A DNA stretch of 20,190 nt from a virus. The position numbers were made by a program, and so were the translations under genes. Position 1 is the stretch's first letter. Every line of letters starts with the position of its first letter. Shown here piece by piece: positions 15,244 to 20,190 of the stretch. Location of the stretch: IMG/VR virus record IMGVR_UViG_3300045996_000150, positions 1 to 20,190 of that record. The stretch is one strand, 5' to 3'. The notes below the pieces were generated by a model. That model ran no database searches. It was not told the DNA's origin and saw only the letters and a list, made by a program, of their open reading frames with translations.

Positions 15244-15510
15244 ATGGCAACTTATGTACAACGTGCGGTCGCGATCTTCGATGCGGTGGTCAACGGAACA
15301 GCAACGGTCGCCCAGCAGAACGCCATCGTGCAGGCGTGGTGCCCCAACCTCCCGGCCGAGTACACGCAGGCCCAGAAGGCGCAGGCGTTCGTCCGCACGG
15401 TGGTCCAGCACACCCGAGCGTGTTACCAGAGCCAGATTCAGCAGACCAGCATCGACGCGGCCATCGCATCAGCCGCAACGCAGGCGACGACCGACATTCC
15501 AGAGGCTTAA
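15244..15510 (+). CDS. Hypothetical protein downstream of the fibre gene
   Basis: 88 residues with a strong GGAGGG 7 bases before the ATG. Mostly helical: TYVQRAVAIFDAVVNGTATV, a central Cys-Pro in AWCPNLPAEYTQAQKAQAF, then VRTVVQHTRACYQSQIQQTS and an Ala-rich C-terminus. There is no signal peptide or membrane segment. I do not recognise a family. Its place between the fibre and the late terminator suggests a virion-associated or fibre-accessory role, which is only a guess from context. It lies in the same reading frame as the next gene, separated by a single TAA and three further codons. Confidence 0.7.
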   Translation: MATYVQRAVAIFDAVVNGTATVAQQNAIVQAWCPNLPAEYTQAQKAQAFVRTVVQHTRACYQSQIQQTSIDAAIASAATQATTDIPEA

Positions 15511-15519
15511 CATGCCTCA

Positions 15520-15762
15520 ATGCTCCCACCCGGCTACCGATGGCACGACGCAGACAGCCGTGACACGCCGGGCTGGTGGCAGCTGCTGAACGAGTCGGGT
15601 GGTGTTGCGGCGCAGATCCAGCCTCTTGAAGGGCGCTACTGGATCACGGTCGGCCTCGACGGCTACGCGCACGCGGTCAAGAACGGCAGCACGGTCAGCC
15701 TTGAACGGGCTAAGGCGCATGTGGAGCGGTGGGCGGGGGAGAGGGCTGCGGGGCACAGATAG
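15520..15762 (+). CDS. Hypothetical protein, last gene of the late operon
   Basis: 80 residues: LPPGYRWHDADSRDTPGWWQ, then GGVAAQIQPLEGRYWITVGL and a C-terminal helix SLERAKAHVERWAGERAA. The pattern (Trp-rich start, V-A-x-I-x-P-x3-R-W/YW-I-x-V strand pair, S-x-E-x-A-x3-VERW helix) recalls small proteins found at the end of the tail region of other phages; their function is unknown. ATG 15520 is the only in-frame start. The nearest ribosome site, AGAGG at 15501-15505, is 14 bases away and is better placed for an out-of-frame ATG at 15512 that opens a 25-codon frame, so initiation may be coupled. A terminator follows about 70 bases later. Confidence 0.65.
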   Translation: MLPPGYRWHDADSRDTPGWWQLLNESGGVAAQIQPLEGRYWITVGLDGYAHAVKNGSTVSLERAKAHVERWAGERAAGHR

Positions 15763-15808
15763 TCGTTCCGCAATTCCTCGGCTACCCCAATATTCACCGG
15801 GAAATACT

Positions 15809-15830
15809 GCATTAGTAATTCTACTAAATG
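15809..15830. other. Imperfect inverted repeat between late operon and attP
   Basis: GCATTAGTA pairs with TACTAAATGC across an ATTC loop, with one bulged base; the inner TTAGTA/TACTAA arms are perfect (15812-15817, 15822-15827). It immediately precedes the terminator hairpin. AGTAATTC from its centre (15814-15821) recurs directly at 15925-15932 on the other side of the attP core, so these may be integrase arm sites; that is speculative. Confidence 0.35.
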
Positions 15831-15863
15831 CGGAAACCGGATCGCGGTTTTCGCCTTGTTTTA
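15830..15863 (+). terminator. Rho-independent terminator of the late (tail) operon
   Basis: GCGGAAACCG (15830-15839) pairs with CGGTTTTCGC (15845-15854), a 10-base stem with one G-U pair and a GATCG loop, followed by CTTGTTTTA. It lies 68 bases past the last + strand gene and just before the tRNA-like attP core. Reading leftward the same stem is followed by ATTTAGTAG, a weaker T tract, so it may also stop the converging - strand operon. Confidence 0.8.
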
Positions 15864-15876
15864 TGCGATACGTAGT

Positions 15877-15925
15877 CGGACTTTTAATCCGCTGGTCGTC
15901 GGTTCGATTCCGACACGACCCACCA
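15877..15925 (+). other. attP core: 3' end of tRNA-Lys(UUU) carried by the phage
   Basis: These 49 bases match the 3' half of a tRNA-Lys gene: anticodon loop CTTTTAA (TTT at 15883-15885) with its 3' stem strand, variable region, T arm GTCGG-TTCGATT-CCGAC, acceptor strand ACGACCC, discriminator A and encoded CCA (15923-15925). The 5' half (D arm and GGGTCGT acceptor strand) is absent upstream, where a terminator sits instead, so it is not a functional tRNA gene. Tyrosine-integrase phages commonly carry such a fragment to rebuild the host tRNA on integration, and the integrase gene lies about 190 bases away. Confidence 0.85.
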
Positions 15926-15930
15926 GTAAT

Positions 15931-16113
15931 TCAAGGCGATTCGGAGATTGGCCCGTTTCCGCAATCGGGAATATTTTCCGCAAAATCATCGGCGATGACC
16001 CGCCACATCCCGTAGCTAAGAAAGGCGAACGAAAATATCAAGAACAATCCCATCGCCAGCATGGCAATAGAGCCCACAATGCCTATAGCCCGTTCAATCC
16101 AGTAATCCATCAT
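15931..16113 (-). CDS. Small membrane protein between integrase and attP
   Basis: 60 residues: MMDYWIERA, a long hydrophobic stretch IGIVGSIAMLAMGLFLIFSFAFLSYGMW (about 10-37), then an acidic C-terminal tail with one Cys. It could be one long or two tightly packed membrane helices. GAGGTG, made by the last codons of the integrase gene, lies 6 bases before the ATG, so it is co-transcribed with and downstream of the integrase. Its stop is 5 bases from the tRNA-like core. No family recognised. Position next to the attachment site is typical for lysogeny-expressed accessory genes (for instance superinfection exclusion), but that role is only inferred. Confidence 0.65.
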   Translation of the reverse strand: MMDYWIERAIGIVGSIAMLAMGLFLIFSFAFLSYGMWRVIADDFAENIPDCGNGPISESP

Positions 16114-16117
16114 CCCA

Positions 16118-17155
16118 TCACCTCGTTGGTGTGACCTTATCGCCGCGCCGGTTCCTGACGTACTGCTCTGTCATCGTCACCGACGCGTGCCCCAGTTGCT
16201 TCTGTGCCTGACGAATGTCGCCAGACGATTCTGCCTTGTCCGTTCCCGCCTTCGCCCGCAGATCGCGGAACTGAAAGGCGTCTTTCGCAATCCCTGCCAG
16301 CCTGCGTGCCTTGTCGAAACGGTAGCGCAACGCGTCCCGCCTAAGCGGCATTCCATCCTCTCCCACAATCAGCCGAGTGCTGTAGACCTCGCACCCGCGC
16401 TTCCTCGCCTTGATCCGGTCAATGACGGCCTTCAGCTCGCCCTGCACCTCGATCCGGCGCTTCGTGTTCGTCTTCCCCTGCTTGATGTGTAACGCCCCGT
16501 CCCTGATGTCCGTGTCGTCGTAGGAGCGCGTGTCTGCGGGCCTCTGTCCGGTCAGGTAGGCTAGGTCCAGCGCGTCCCTGAGCGGCTGGTCTGCGTGCTT
16601 GTAGACGGCCTCCAGCACACTGTCCTCCACGTACACGTCCCGGCCAGTTTCCGTGTTGCCTTCAATGCCCTTGCATGGGTTCGGCGCGTCGGTGTAACCC
16701 CACTTCCTCGCCTTGTTCCACATGTGGGAGAGCAGCGCTTTCTCACGGTTGGCACGCACCAAGGCAACGGTTCCGTGCTTCGTCCGCCAATCCATGTACT
16801 GCGCGACGTGCATCGGTTTGATGCTTGCCAGTGGTGCGGGAGGCTCGCCAAAAAATACCTGCAACTTCTTCCACTCGTTCAGGTTGTCTACCTGAGTACG
16901 CGGACCCTTATTGGGTACAACCTCGCGCACGTATCGCTCCCATACGTGGGGGAGCGTCACTATCTCTGGCGTGGCGTGGTCGTCCGCCTCTAGTTCGGCC
17001 CACTTGCGCACGGCGTCGGCGTAGACGCGGCCCAGAGGAACCTCGGCGGGCTTCTTGGGCCGCTGGTCGTAGTAGTAGTACGTCACCCGCCCACGCACGC
17101 GGGCACGCATACGCGGCGGCAGATGGCGGAACTTGCTGGTGCGGTTTCGGCCCAT
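16118..17155 (-). CDS. int: Tyrosine-recombinase integrase
   Basis: ATG 17155 is chosen because it overlaps the stop of the DUF4224 gene (TAATG) and gives MGRNRTSKFRHLPPRM, the normal start; a longer frame would run through that gene. 345 residues. The N-terminal DNA-binding region includes RVTYYYYDQRPKKPAEVPLG; a SAM-like core-binding domain spans about 65-165. The catalytic set is R205 (LTGQRPAD), K228 (QGKTNTK), R300 in FRDLRAKAGTD, H323 (LGHASVTMTEQYV) and nucleophile Y332. The first residue of the H-x-x-R box is Arg (R297) rather than His, as in related phage integrases. It ends in VTPTR and catalyses insertion at the tRNA-Lys gene whose 3' end lies nearby. Confidence 0.93.
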   Translation of the reverse strand: MGRNRTSKFRHLPPRMRARVRGRVTYYYYDQRPKKPAEVPLGRVYADAVRKWAELEADDHATPEIVTLPHVWERYVREVVPNKGPRTQVDNLNEWKKLQVFFGEPPAPLASIKPMHVAQYMDWRTKHGTVALVRANREKALLSHMWNKARKWGYTDAPNPCKGIEGNTETGRDVYVEDSVLEAVYKHADQPLRDALDLAYLTGQRPADTRSYDDTDIRDGALHIKQGKTNTKRRIEVQGELKAVIDRIKARKRGCEVYSTRLIVGEDGMPLRRDALRYRFDKARRLAGIAKDAFQFRDLRAKAGTDKAESSGDIRQAQKQLGHASVTMTEQYVRNRRGDKVTPTR

Positions 17156-17376
17156 TAGGCGGCGTCGAGTGCTTTGGAGCGCCAGGTGGATTCTTCCGGC
17201 TTCGCTCGCTCTCCGTTGACGGCCGATAGTGGCACGACCGGCCAGCCTGCGGCGTTGATCGTATGCCGCACTCCGTTCTGGCGCAGCGTGCGTAGCTGCG
17301 TGTCGCGGGTATGCGCGCCCGTCATCTCGGCAACCTGCCCGTGAGATCCCGGTGTCAGAAACAGTCGCTCGCTCAC
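17155..17376 (-). CDS. DUF4224-like protein, putative integrase partner/excisionase-like
   Basis: 73 residues, GTG start with a strong GGAGGTGG just upstream and a GTGA overlap with the preceding gene. FLTPGSHGQVAEMTGAHTRD, then LRTLRQNGVRHTINAAGWPV and a final AVNGE stretch match the DUF4224 pattern (F-L-T, helix ELTG, then L-x3-G-I-x5-A-x-G-x-P-V). DUF4224 genes are regularly found directly before phage tyrosine integrases; the fold suggests a small winged-helix-like DNA-binding protein, so a directionality role is possible but unproven. The TAATG junction links it translationally to the integrase. Confidence 0.8.
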   Translation of the reverse strand: MSERLFLTPGSHGQVAEMTGAHTRDTQLRTLRQNGVRHTINAAGWPVVPLSAVNGERAKPEESTWRSKALDAA

Positions 17377-17687
17377 GCTCCACCTCCCTCGCCGTCACCC
17401 GCTGGTAGTAGGCGGACGCGCTTGCCCTTCACGGACTCCGGGTTGTCCATCTGCACCACGGCGCCAGTGCATGCACTCACGAAGTCTGGACCGCTTTGCC
17501 CAACAACGAATCCAACCGGAGCCGCCAACACCCGCGCCTCCAGCGCCCGCAGCCGGTCCAGTTCGTCCAGCAGAGCTTGGCCGTGTCGGCGAATGAAGAT
17601 GCCCGCCTTGTGGCCCACTGGCCCGTGGACTTTGTAGTGCTCGATTTGCTCCGCAAGCTTGCCGCGCAGCTCATTGGTATCAACCAT
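17373..17687 (-). CDS. Hypothetical helical protein
   Basis: 104 residues from ATG 17687, chosen because CTGGAGGA lies 6 bases upstream. NELRGKLAEQIEHYKVHGPV leads to a basic patch GIFIRRHGQ and a coiled-coil-like LLDELDRLRALEARVLA. The second half looks small and beta-rich (PVGFVVGQSGPDFVSACTG, VVQMDNPESVKGKRVRLLP). No family recognised. Its beginning lies inside the 3' end of the preceding small membrane gene and its end overlaps the DUF4224 gene by 4 bases, so it belongs to the leftward integrase operon. Confidence 0.7.
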   Translation of the reverse strand: MVDTNELRGKLAEQIEHYKVHGPVGHKAGIFIRRHGQALLDELDRLRALEARVLAAPVGFVVGQSGPDFVSACTGAVVQMDNPESVKGKRVRLLPAGDGEGGGA

Positions 17688-17850
17688 TGCTGTCCTCCAG
17701 CAGGTAGCGGTCAAGCTTGGGGAACAGGGCGCGCGCCATGAACCACAGCGTCAGCATGCCAATGACCACGGAGGCAATGGGCGAATCCTCTCCACGAAGG
17801 CAAAGAAAGCAGATAAGCGCCAGCGCCAAGTTTGCTTCGGATCGCGTCAT
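17680..17850 (-). CDS. Small membrane protein (56 residues)
   Basis: MTRSEANLALALICFLCLRG, then EDSPIASVVIGMLTLWFMAR and ALFPKLDRYLLEDSNG. Two hydrophobic stretches (about 7-18 and 25-40) are separated by a short charged turn, so a two-helix hairpin membrane protein is likely. GGAGG lies just upstream of the ATG, the start overlaps the preceding stop (TGATG), and the end overlaps the next start, all signs of a real gene despite its size. No family recognised. A holin is conceivable from topology, but no lysis enzyme gene is nearby, so I do not assign it. Confidence 0.65.
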   Translation of the reverse strand: MTRSEANLALALICFLCLRGEDSPIASVVIGMLTLWFMARALFPKLDRYLLEDSNG

Positions 17851-17999
17851 CACTCGCCTCCCTCGCCTGAGCTGGGGAGGGGTTTAGCCCGGAATGCCGT
17901 GACTATTTCGGCAACGGCAGACCCGACCACACTGATTAGGATGATCGTGCCGATGCAGGGCCAAAAGCCGCTCAGTACAAACTTCAGGATCTCAAGCAT
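17850..17999 (-). CDS. Small membrane protein (49 residues)
   Basis: Starts at ATG 17999 after a purine-rich GGGGGAAAG. MLEILKFVLSGFWPCIGTII is followed by LISVVGSAVAEIVTAFR and a hydrophilic tail LPSSGEGGE. One or two membrane helices (about 4-34). A longer upstream frame exists but overlaps other genes and has no fitting start. It overlaps both neighbours by a few bases. No family recognised. Confidence 0.6.
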   Translation of the reverse strand: MLEILKFVLSGFWPCIGTIILISVVGSAVAEIVTAFRAKPLPSSGEGGE

Positions 18000-18174
18000 C
18001 AACTTTCCCCCGGCCGTGCCGTTGTGCGTGGCGGCGTAGGTAGCGGCGCGCCCACTTATGCAATTCGACTGGAACATGAAACCTGAAGGCCCGTCCGTAT
18101 GGCGTAGCAATCGGATACGGACTGACCCCGTAGCAGCGAAGCGCACACCTTGCCATCTGCACTGACTTACCCAT
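17992..18174 (-). CDS. Hypothetical basic protein (60 residues)
   Basis: Rich in Arg and His: GKSVQMARCALRCYGVSPYP, then YGRAFRFHVPVELHKWARRY and a basic tail HAQRHGRGK. The start overlaps the preceding stop by 8 bases and AGGGG lies about 8 bases upstream; the end overlaps the next gene. Basic character could reflect nucleic-acid binding, but no motif is recognised. It could also be a chance frame in GC-rich DNA; the tight overlaps argue for a real gene. Confidence 0.5.
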   Translation of the reverse strand: MGKSVQMARCALRCYGVSPYPIATPYGRAFRFHVPVELHKWARRYLRRHAQRHGRGKVDA

Positions 18175-18787
18175 TGCCCGCGCCCCTGGCTGTGTCGATG
18201 GAGGCGTCTAGGTCGTGCCCCGGTGCTGAAAAGTCGATGTCCAGCGAAGGCGCGCCCTTGTTGTGCGGCATATCCGAAACCCATTCGCGCTTGCAGTTGT
18301 CGCGCAGCCACAGGTAACGCTCGGCGTTCGCATCCCGCTCGCGCTGGAGGGATGCCAGCTCGGTTAGTGCGTCGTCGTAATCCTTGCGGAACTCGGCAGC
18401 GTCACGCTTCACCAATTCGGCCAGCGTCGGATACACCAGCGCGGCAGGGGTAGGATCGCCGTCGTTGTCAAAGCCAAGCGTTGCCCGCGCATCCCAGCAG
18501 GCTTGGCGTAGTTCGGCATGCCGCTCAAAATCACGCGCGGTTTCGTAGTTAGGCAGCACTAGAAGCTCGCGGCCATCCTTAAGCGAAATGATCCCGTTCT
18601 TCTCGCCGTGGCCGCTACAGGAAGCCACAGTACGCACGCCACCCGCATTCAAGGCCTGAACAAGGTCAGCGATCTCCGGGTCACACCAGACCGTGGGAAT
18701 GCCAGCTTGGTCACGCTCGACTACGACCATGCGATCCTCTCTGGACTGAGACATATGCACCTTCTCGGCGGTGGTCGGGTTGGTCAT
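18167..18787 (-). CDS. Phage hypothetical protein with SCSGHG motif
   Basis: 206 residues from ATG 18787 (ATGA overlap, AGGTG 5 bases upstream; Met12 is a possible alternative). The conserved part is VWCDPEIADLVQALNAGGVR, TVASCSGHGEKNGIISLKDG and RELLVLP. The C-SGHG plus G-x-I-x-L-x-DGREL pattern is shared with small proteins of other proteobacterial phages, whose function I do not know; Cys/His clustering may bind metal. The C-terminal half is helical and contains LQRERDANAERYLWLRD, an element that recurs in many shuffled phage early proteins. No enzyme assignment is justified. Confidence 0.7.
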   Translation of the reverse strand: MTNPTTAEKVHMSQSREDRMVVVERDQAGIPTVWCDPEIADLVQALNAGGVRTVASCSGHGEKNGIISLKDGRELLVLPNYETARDFERHAELRQACWDARATLGFDNDGDPTPAALVYPTLAELVKRDAAEFRKDYDDALTELASLQRERDANAERYLWLRDNCKREWVSDMPHNKGAPSLDIDFSAPGHDLDASIDTARGAGNG

Positions 18788-19155
18788 GGCTTCACCTGTA
18801 GCGCGGCGGTCAGGGCGGCACGCATCTCATCAACAGGGAATCCCTTAGCCCCGCTTGGGCCGAAGAACCGCGCACAGGCTGCCTCGACCATCGCATCCGA
18901 CACCGCGCCCTGCGGCTGCTCTGCCCATGCGGCGTTCCAGCCATCAAGCGCAACTTGCCGGTGCTGACCGGCAGCGACTTGGCAATACTTGCTTGCACGC
19001 CACCACGAATCAAAATCACCCGCCACCGCCTCGGGCTGCTGCGCTGAAAGGGCGCGGATGGCTGCGTCTAGGGCGTCGCGCTGCCACTGAGGTGCCTTTG
19101 GGTTGATGCTGCGAAGCTCGCGCAACACCCTCACATGGTCGTCGTTAGCTGCCAC
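18784..19155 (-). CDS. Phage hypothetical protein, modular early-region type
   Basis: 123 residues, GTG start with AGGAG about 10 bases upstream, overlapping the end of the small membrane gene by 11 bases. DHVRVLRELRSINPKAPQWQ and RDALDAAIRALSA form a helical N-terminus; SDAMVEAACARFFG and EMRAALTAAL close it. These short modules recur in mix-and-match proteins of phage early regions. Function unknown. It ends in ATGA with the SCSGHG gene. Confidence 0.65.
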   Translation of the reverse strand: MAANDDHVRVLRELRSINPKAPQWQRDALDAAIRALSAQQPEAVAGDFDSWWRASKYCQVAAGQHRQVALDGWNAAWAEQPQGAVSDAMVEAACARFFGPSGAKGFPVDEMRAALTAALQVKP

Positions 19156-19246
19156 GGGAAAACATCTCCTTAATCTTGTCGATCAGACAAACGATGCAGC
19201 CGCCGATCACAAACACAATGGCAGCGTATTTGGAGGGGAATTTCAT
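19145..19246 (-). CDS. Very small membrane protein (33 residues)
   Basis: MKFPSKYAAIVFVIGGCIVC followed by LIDKIKEMFSRGS: one membrane helix (about 8-22) between a short basic N-terminus and an amphipathic basic C-terminus. GGAG lies 7 bases before the ATG, which overlaps the preceding stop (ATGA), and its 3' end overlaps the next start. Two cysteines sit at the helix end. Below usual gene-calling length, yet the junctions fit the operon perfectly. Function unknown. Confidence 0.6.
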   Translation of the reverse strand: MKFPSKYAAIVFVIGGCIVCLIDKIKEMFSRGS

Positions 19247-20118
19247 TTGCCATCTCCTGCGCCAGCGGGGGCGAGCATGGCGGCGCGCCACTGCCCTAAG
19301 CGGATATCGTTGTAGGTGAACTCACCGACGATCCGAACGTGCCTGAAGGCGACGCTAAGGAACTCGGCACACTGGTCATCAGTCCAAGGCGTCGGCGGCA
19401 GAATTTGCATGCCAGAGCCGACTTCAATCCCCTCCGGCATCGCGGGCGCGGCTGCCGCGAACTCGGGGCGGGTGAGGGTGGCGCAGGTCTTTTCGTGCAG
19501 GACTCGGCTCGCTAGACAATCGCACTCCCGCTCCCCGCTTCCGGCGCGCAGTGCATCAGCGCGGCCAGCTTCCCATCCCTTACGGAATGTTTCGGCTTTG
19601 TCATCCCCACCGCTGGCGGCTGTGGAGGCGAGGGCTTGGATGGCGTCTGCCAATCTAATGCTTTGCGCCTTAGTGACTCGGGCGGGCACGTCAAGAGAAT
19701 TTATCCATTCCAGAACTTTGCTTAGTTCGTCTAGTACACCGATCTTCACCGCCGAGCTGCTGGGCGCGGGTGGGGTGGTGCTTTTGATCGCCCATTGCGC
19801 CTGTCGGAAGATTCGCGGCGCGTGCCAGTTTGGATCGCTGATGATTGTGTGCGGACCCGGATAGTTCAGGCAGAACCATGTTGCAAACGTCTTCTGAGCT
19901 TCATCGCTATCCGCCTCCCCGCCTTGCGCGGTGAGGGTGGATCGCTGTTGTAGCCAAGACAGCGCCGCGCCTAGCGTGTTCTGTCCCGCCTCTTGGTCGT
20001 CCAATGGCACGAGGAAGTCCACGCCGTTCGCACGCATCTTGCGGAACCAAGCGTCTCCGACGTGGCACGTTTCGCCGATCACAAGCGTCTCTACCTGCGG
20101 CAGCTCATTGGGGGTCAT
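19243..20118 (-). CDS. Phage hypothetical protein, large modular early-region protein
   Basis: 291 residues; AAGGAG lies about 8 bases before the ATG, and the start overlaps the preceding partial gene (ATGA). N-terminus VETLVIGETCHVGDAWFRKM and ANGVDFLVPLDDQ; a middle section with KVLEWINSLDVPARVTKAQS and IRLADAIQALAS; then AETFRKGWEAGRADALRAG, a common short helix in phage early proteins, a Cys-bearing ECDCLASRVLHEKTC, and a C-terminal TPWTDDQCAEFLSVAFRH. It appears assembled from small modules rather than being one enzyme. No catalytic motif seen. Probably an early-region accessory gene. Confidence 0.65.
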   Translation of the reverse strand: MTPNELPQVETLVIGETCHVGDAWFRKMRANGVDFLVPLDDQEAGQNTLGAALSWLQQRSTLTAQGGEADSDEAQKTFATWFCLNYPGPHTIISDPNWHAPRIFRQAQWAIKSTTPPAPSSSAVKIGVLDELSKVLEWINSLDVPARVTKAQSIRLADAIQALASTAASGGDDKAETFRKGWEAGRADALRAGSGERECDCLASRVLHEKTCATLTRPEFAAAAPAMPEGIEVGSGMQILPPTPWTDDQCAEFLSVAFRHVRIVGEFTYNDIRLGQWRAAMLAPAGAGDGK

Positions 20119-20190
20119 GCGGAGGCTCCTTGTGAGCGGGCGACACGATAGACGCTCTCGTCCCAGAACCCGCCGGCCTTAGTTGCCCAT
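20115..20190 (-). CDS. Partial gene entering at the right edge (C-terminus only)
   Basis: The last 24 codons of a frame that continues beyond the window, ending KAGGFWDESVYRVARSQGAS-A and a TGA that forms an ATGA overlap with the following gene. Composition is protein-like and the junction matches the rest of the operon, so it is probably real. Too little is visible to name it. Confidence 0.5.
   Translation of the reverse strand, partial: WATKAGGFWDESVYRVARSQGASA

Noticed and set aside
15850-15925. A complete tRNA-Lys gene
   Set aside because: Only the 3' part from the anticodon stem is present; no D arm or 5' acceptor strand can be found upstream, where a terminator lies.
17680-17999. Holin pair of a lysis cassette
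   Set aside because: Topology alone would allow it, but no endolysin or spanin is adjacent and the genes lie in the integrase operon on the strand opposite to the late genes.

Overview
The window reads as about 20 kb of a temperate, long-tailed (siphovirus-type) phage with a high-GC genome. The genes are tightly packed, mostly with ATGA, GTGA or TAATG overlaps, and only two gaps exceed 150 bases. Gene order, protein styles and GC content (my estimate, about 60 %) suggest a proteobacterial host. Xanthomonadaceae is the best guess, but this comes from remembered family resemblance and not from a search.

Region 1 (1-261, + strand) is the C-terminal part of a head closure protein of the SPP1 gp16 type. 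Region 2 (258-4177) is an unexpected six-gene block: a GPS-motif (DUF115/sialyltransferase-like) protein, two tandem paralogous GT-B-like proteins, a GT-A-like protein with a DAD motif, a SAM-methyltransferase-like protein, and a GT8-like protein with a DCD motif. It sits between two neck genes that are normally adjacent. Region 3 (4170-8483) is the neck and tail tube module: HK97 gp10-like protein, tail terminator, tail tube protein in a structured non-coding context, tail chaperones G and G-T with a textbook -1 frameshift signal, and the tape measure. Region 4 (8483-15762) is the tail tip. It holds DUF2460, a DUF2163-type hub with four cysteines in a lambda gpL-like layout, an NlpC/P60 peptidase, a 1120-residue central tip protein carrying what looks like an inserted beta-propeller, a fibre with YadA-like head repeats, and two small hypothetical genes.

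Region 5 (15763-15930) is a junction. It has a hairpin, a strong rho-independent terminator for the late operon, and 49 bases matching the 3' end of a tRNA-Lys(UUU) gene, including CCA, without the 5' half. This is best read as the phage attP core. Region 6 (15931-20190, - strand) is a leftward chain of overlapping genes: an entering partial gene, two modular phage hypotheticals, a SCSGHG-motif protein, several very small membrane proteins (two of them 33 and 56 residues long and easily missed), a coiled-coil-like protein, a DUF4224 protein, the tyrosine integrase and a 60-residue membrane protein ending 5 bases from the attP core.

The + strand late genes and the - strand integration operon converge on attP. 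That is the arrangement of a free or circular phage genome, or of tandem prophages, and not of a single integrated prophage end. Holin, endolysin, repressor and replication genes are not visible here. The most interesting parts are the glycosyltransferase/methyltransferase island inside the neck region, which may sugar-modify virions or the host surface, and the decorated receptor-binding apparatus.
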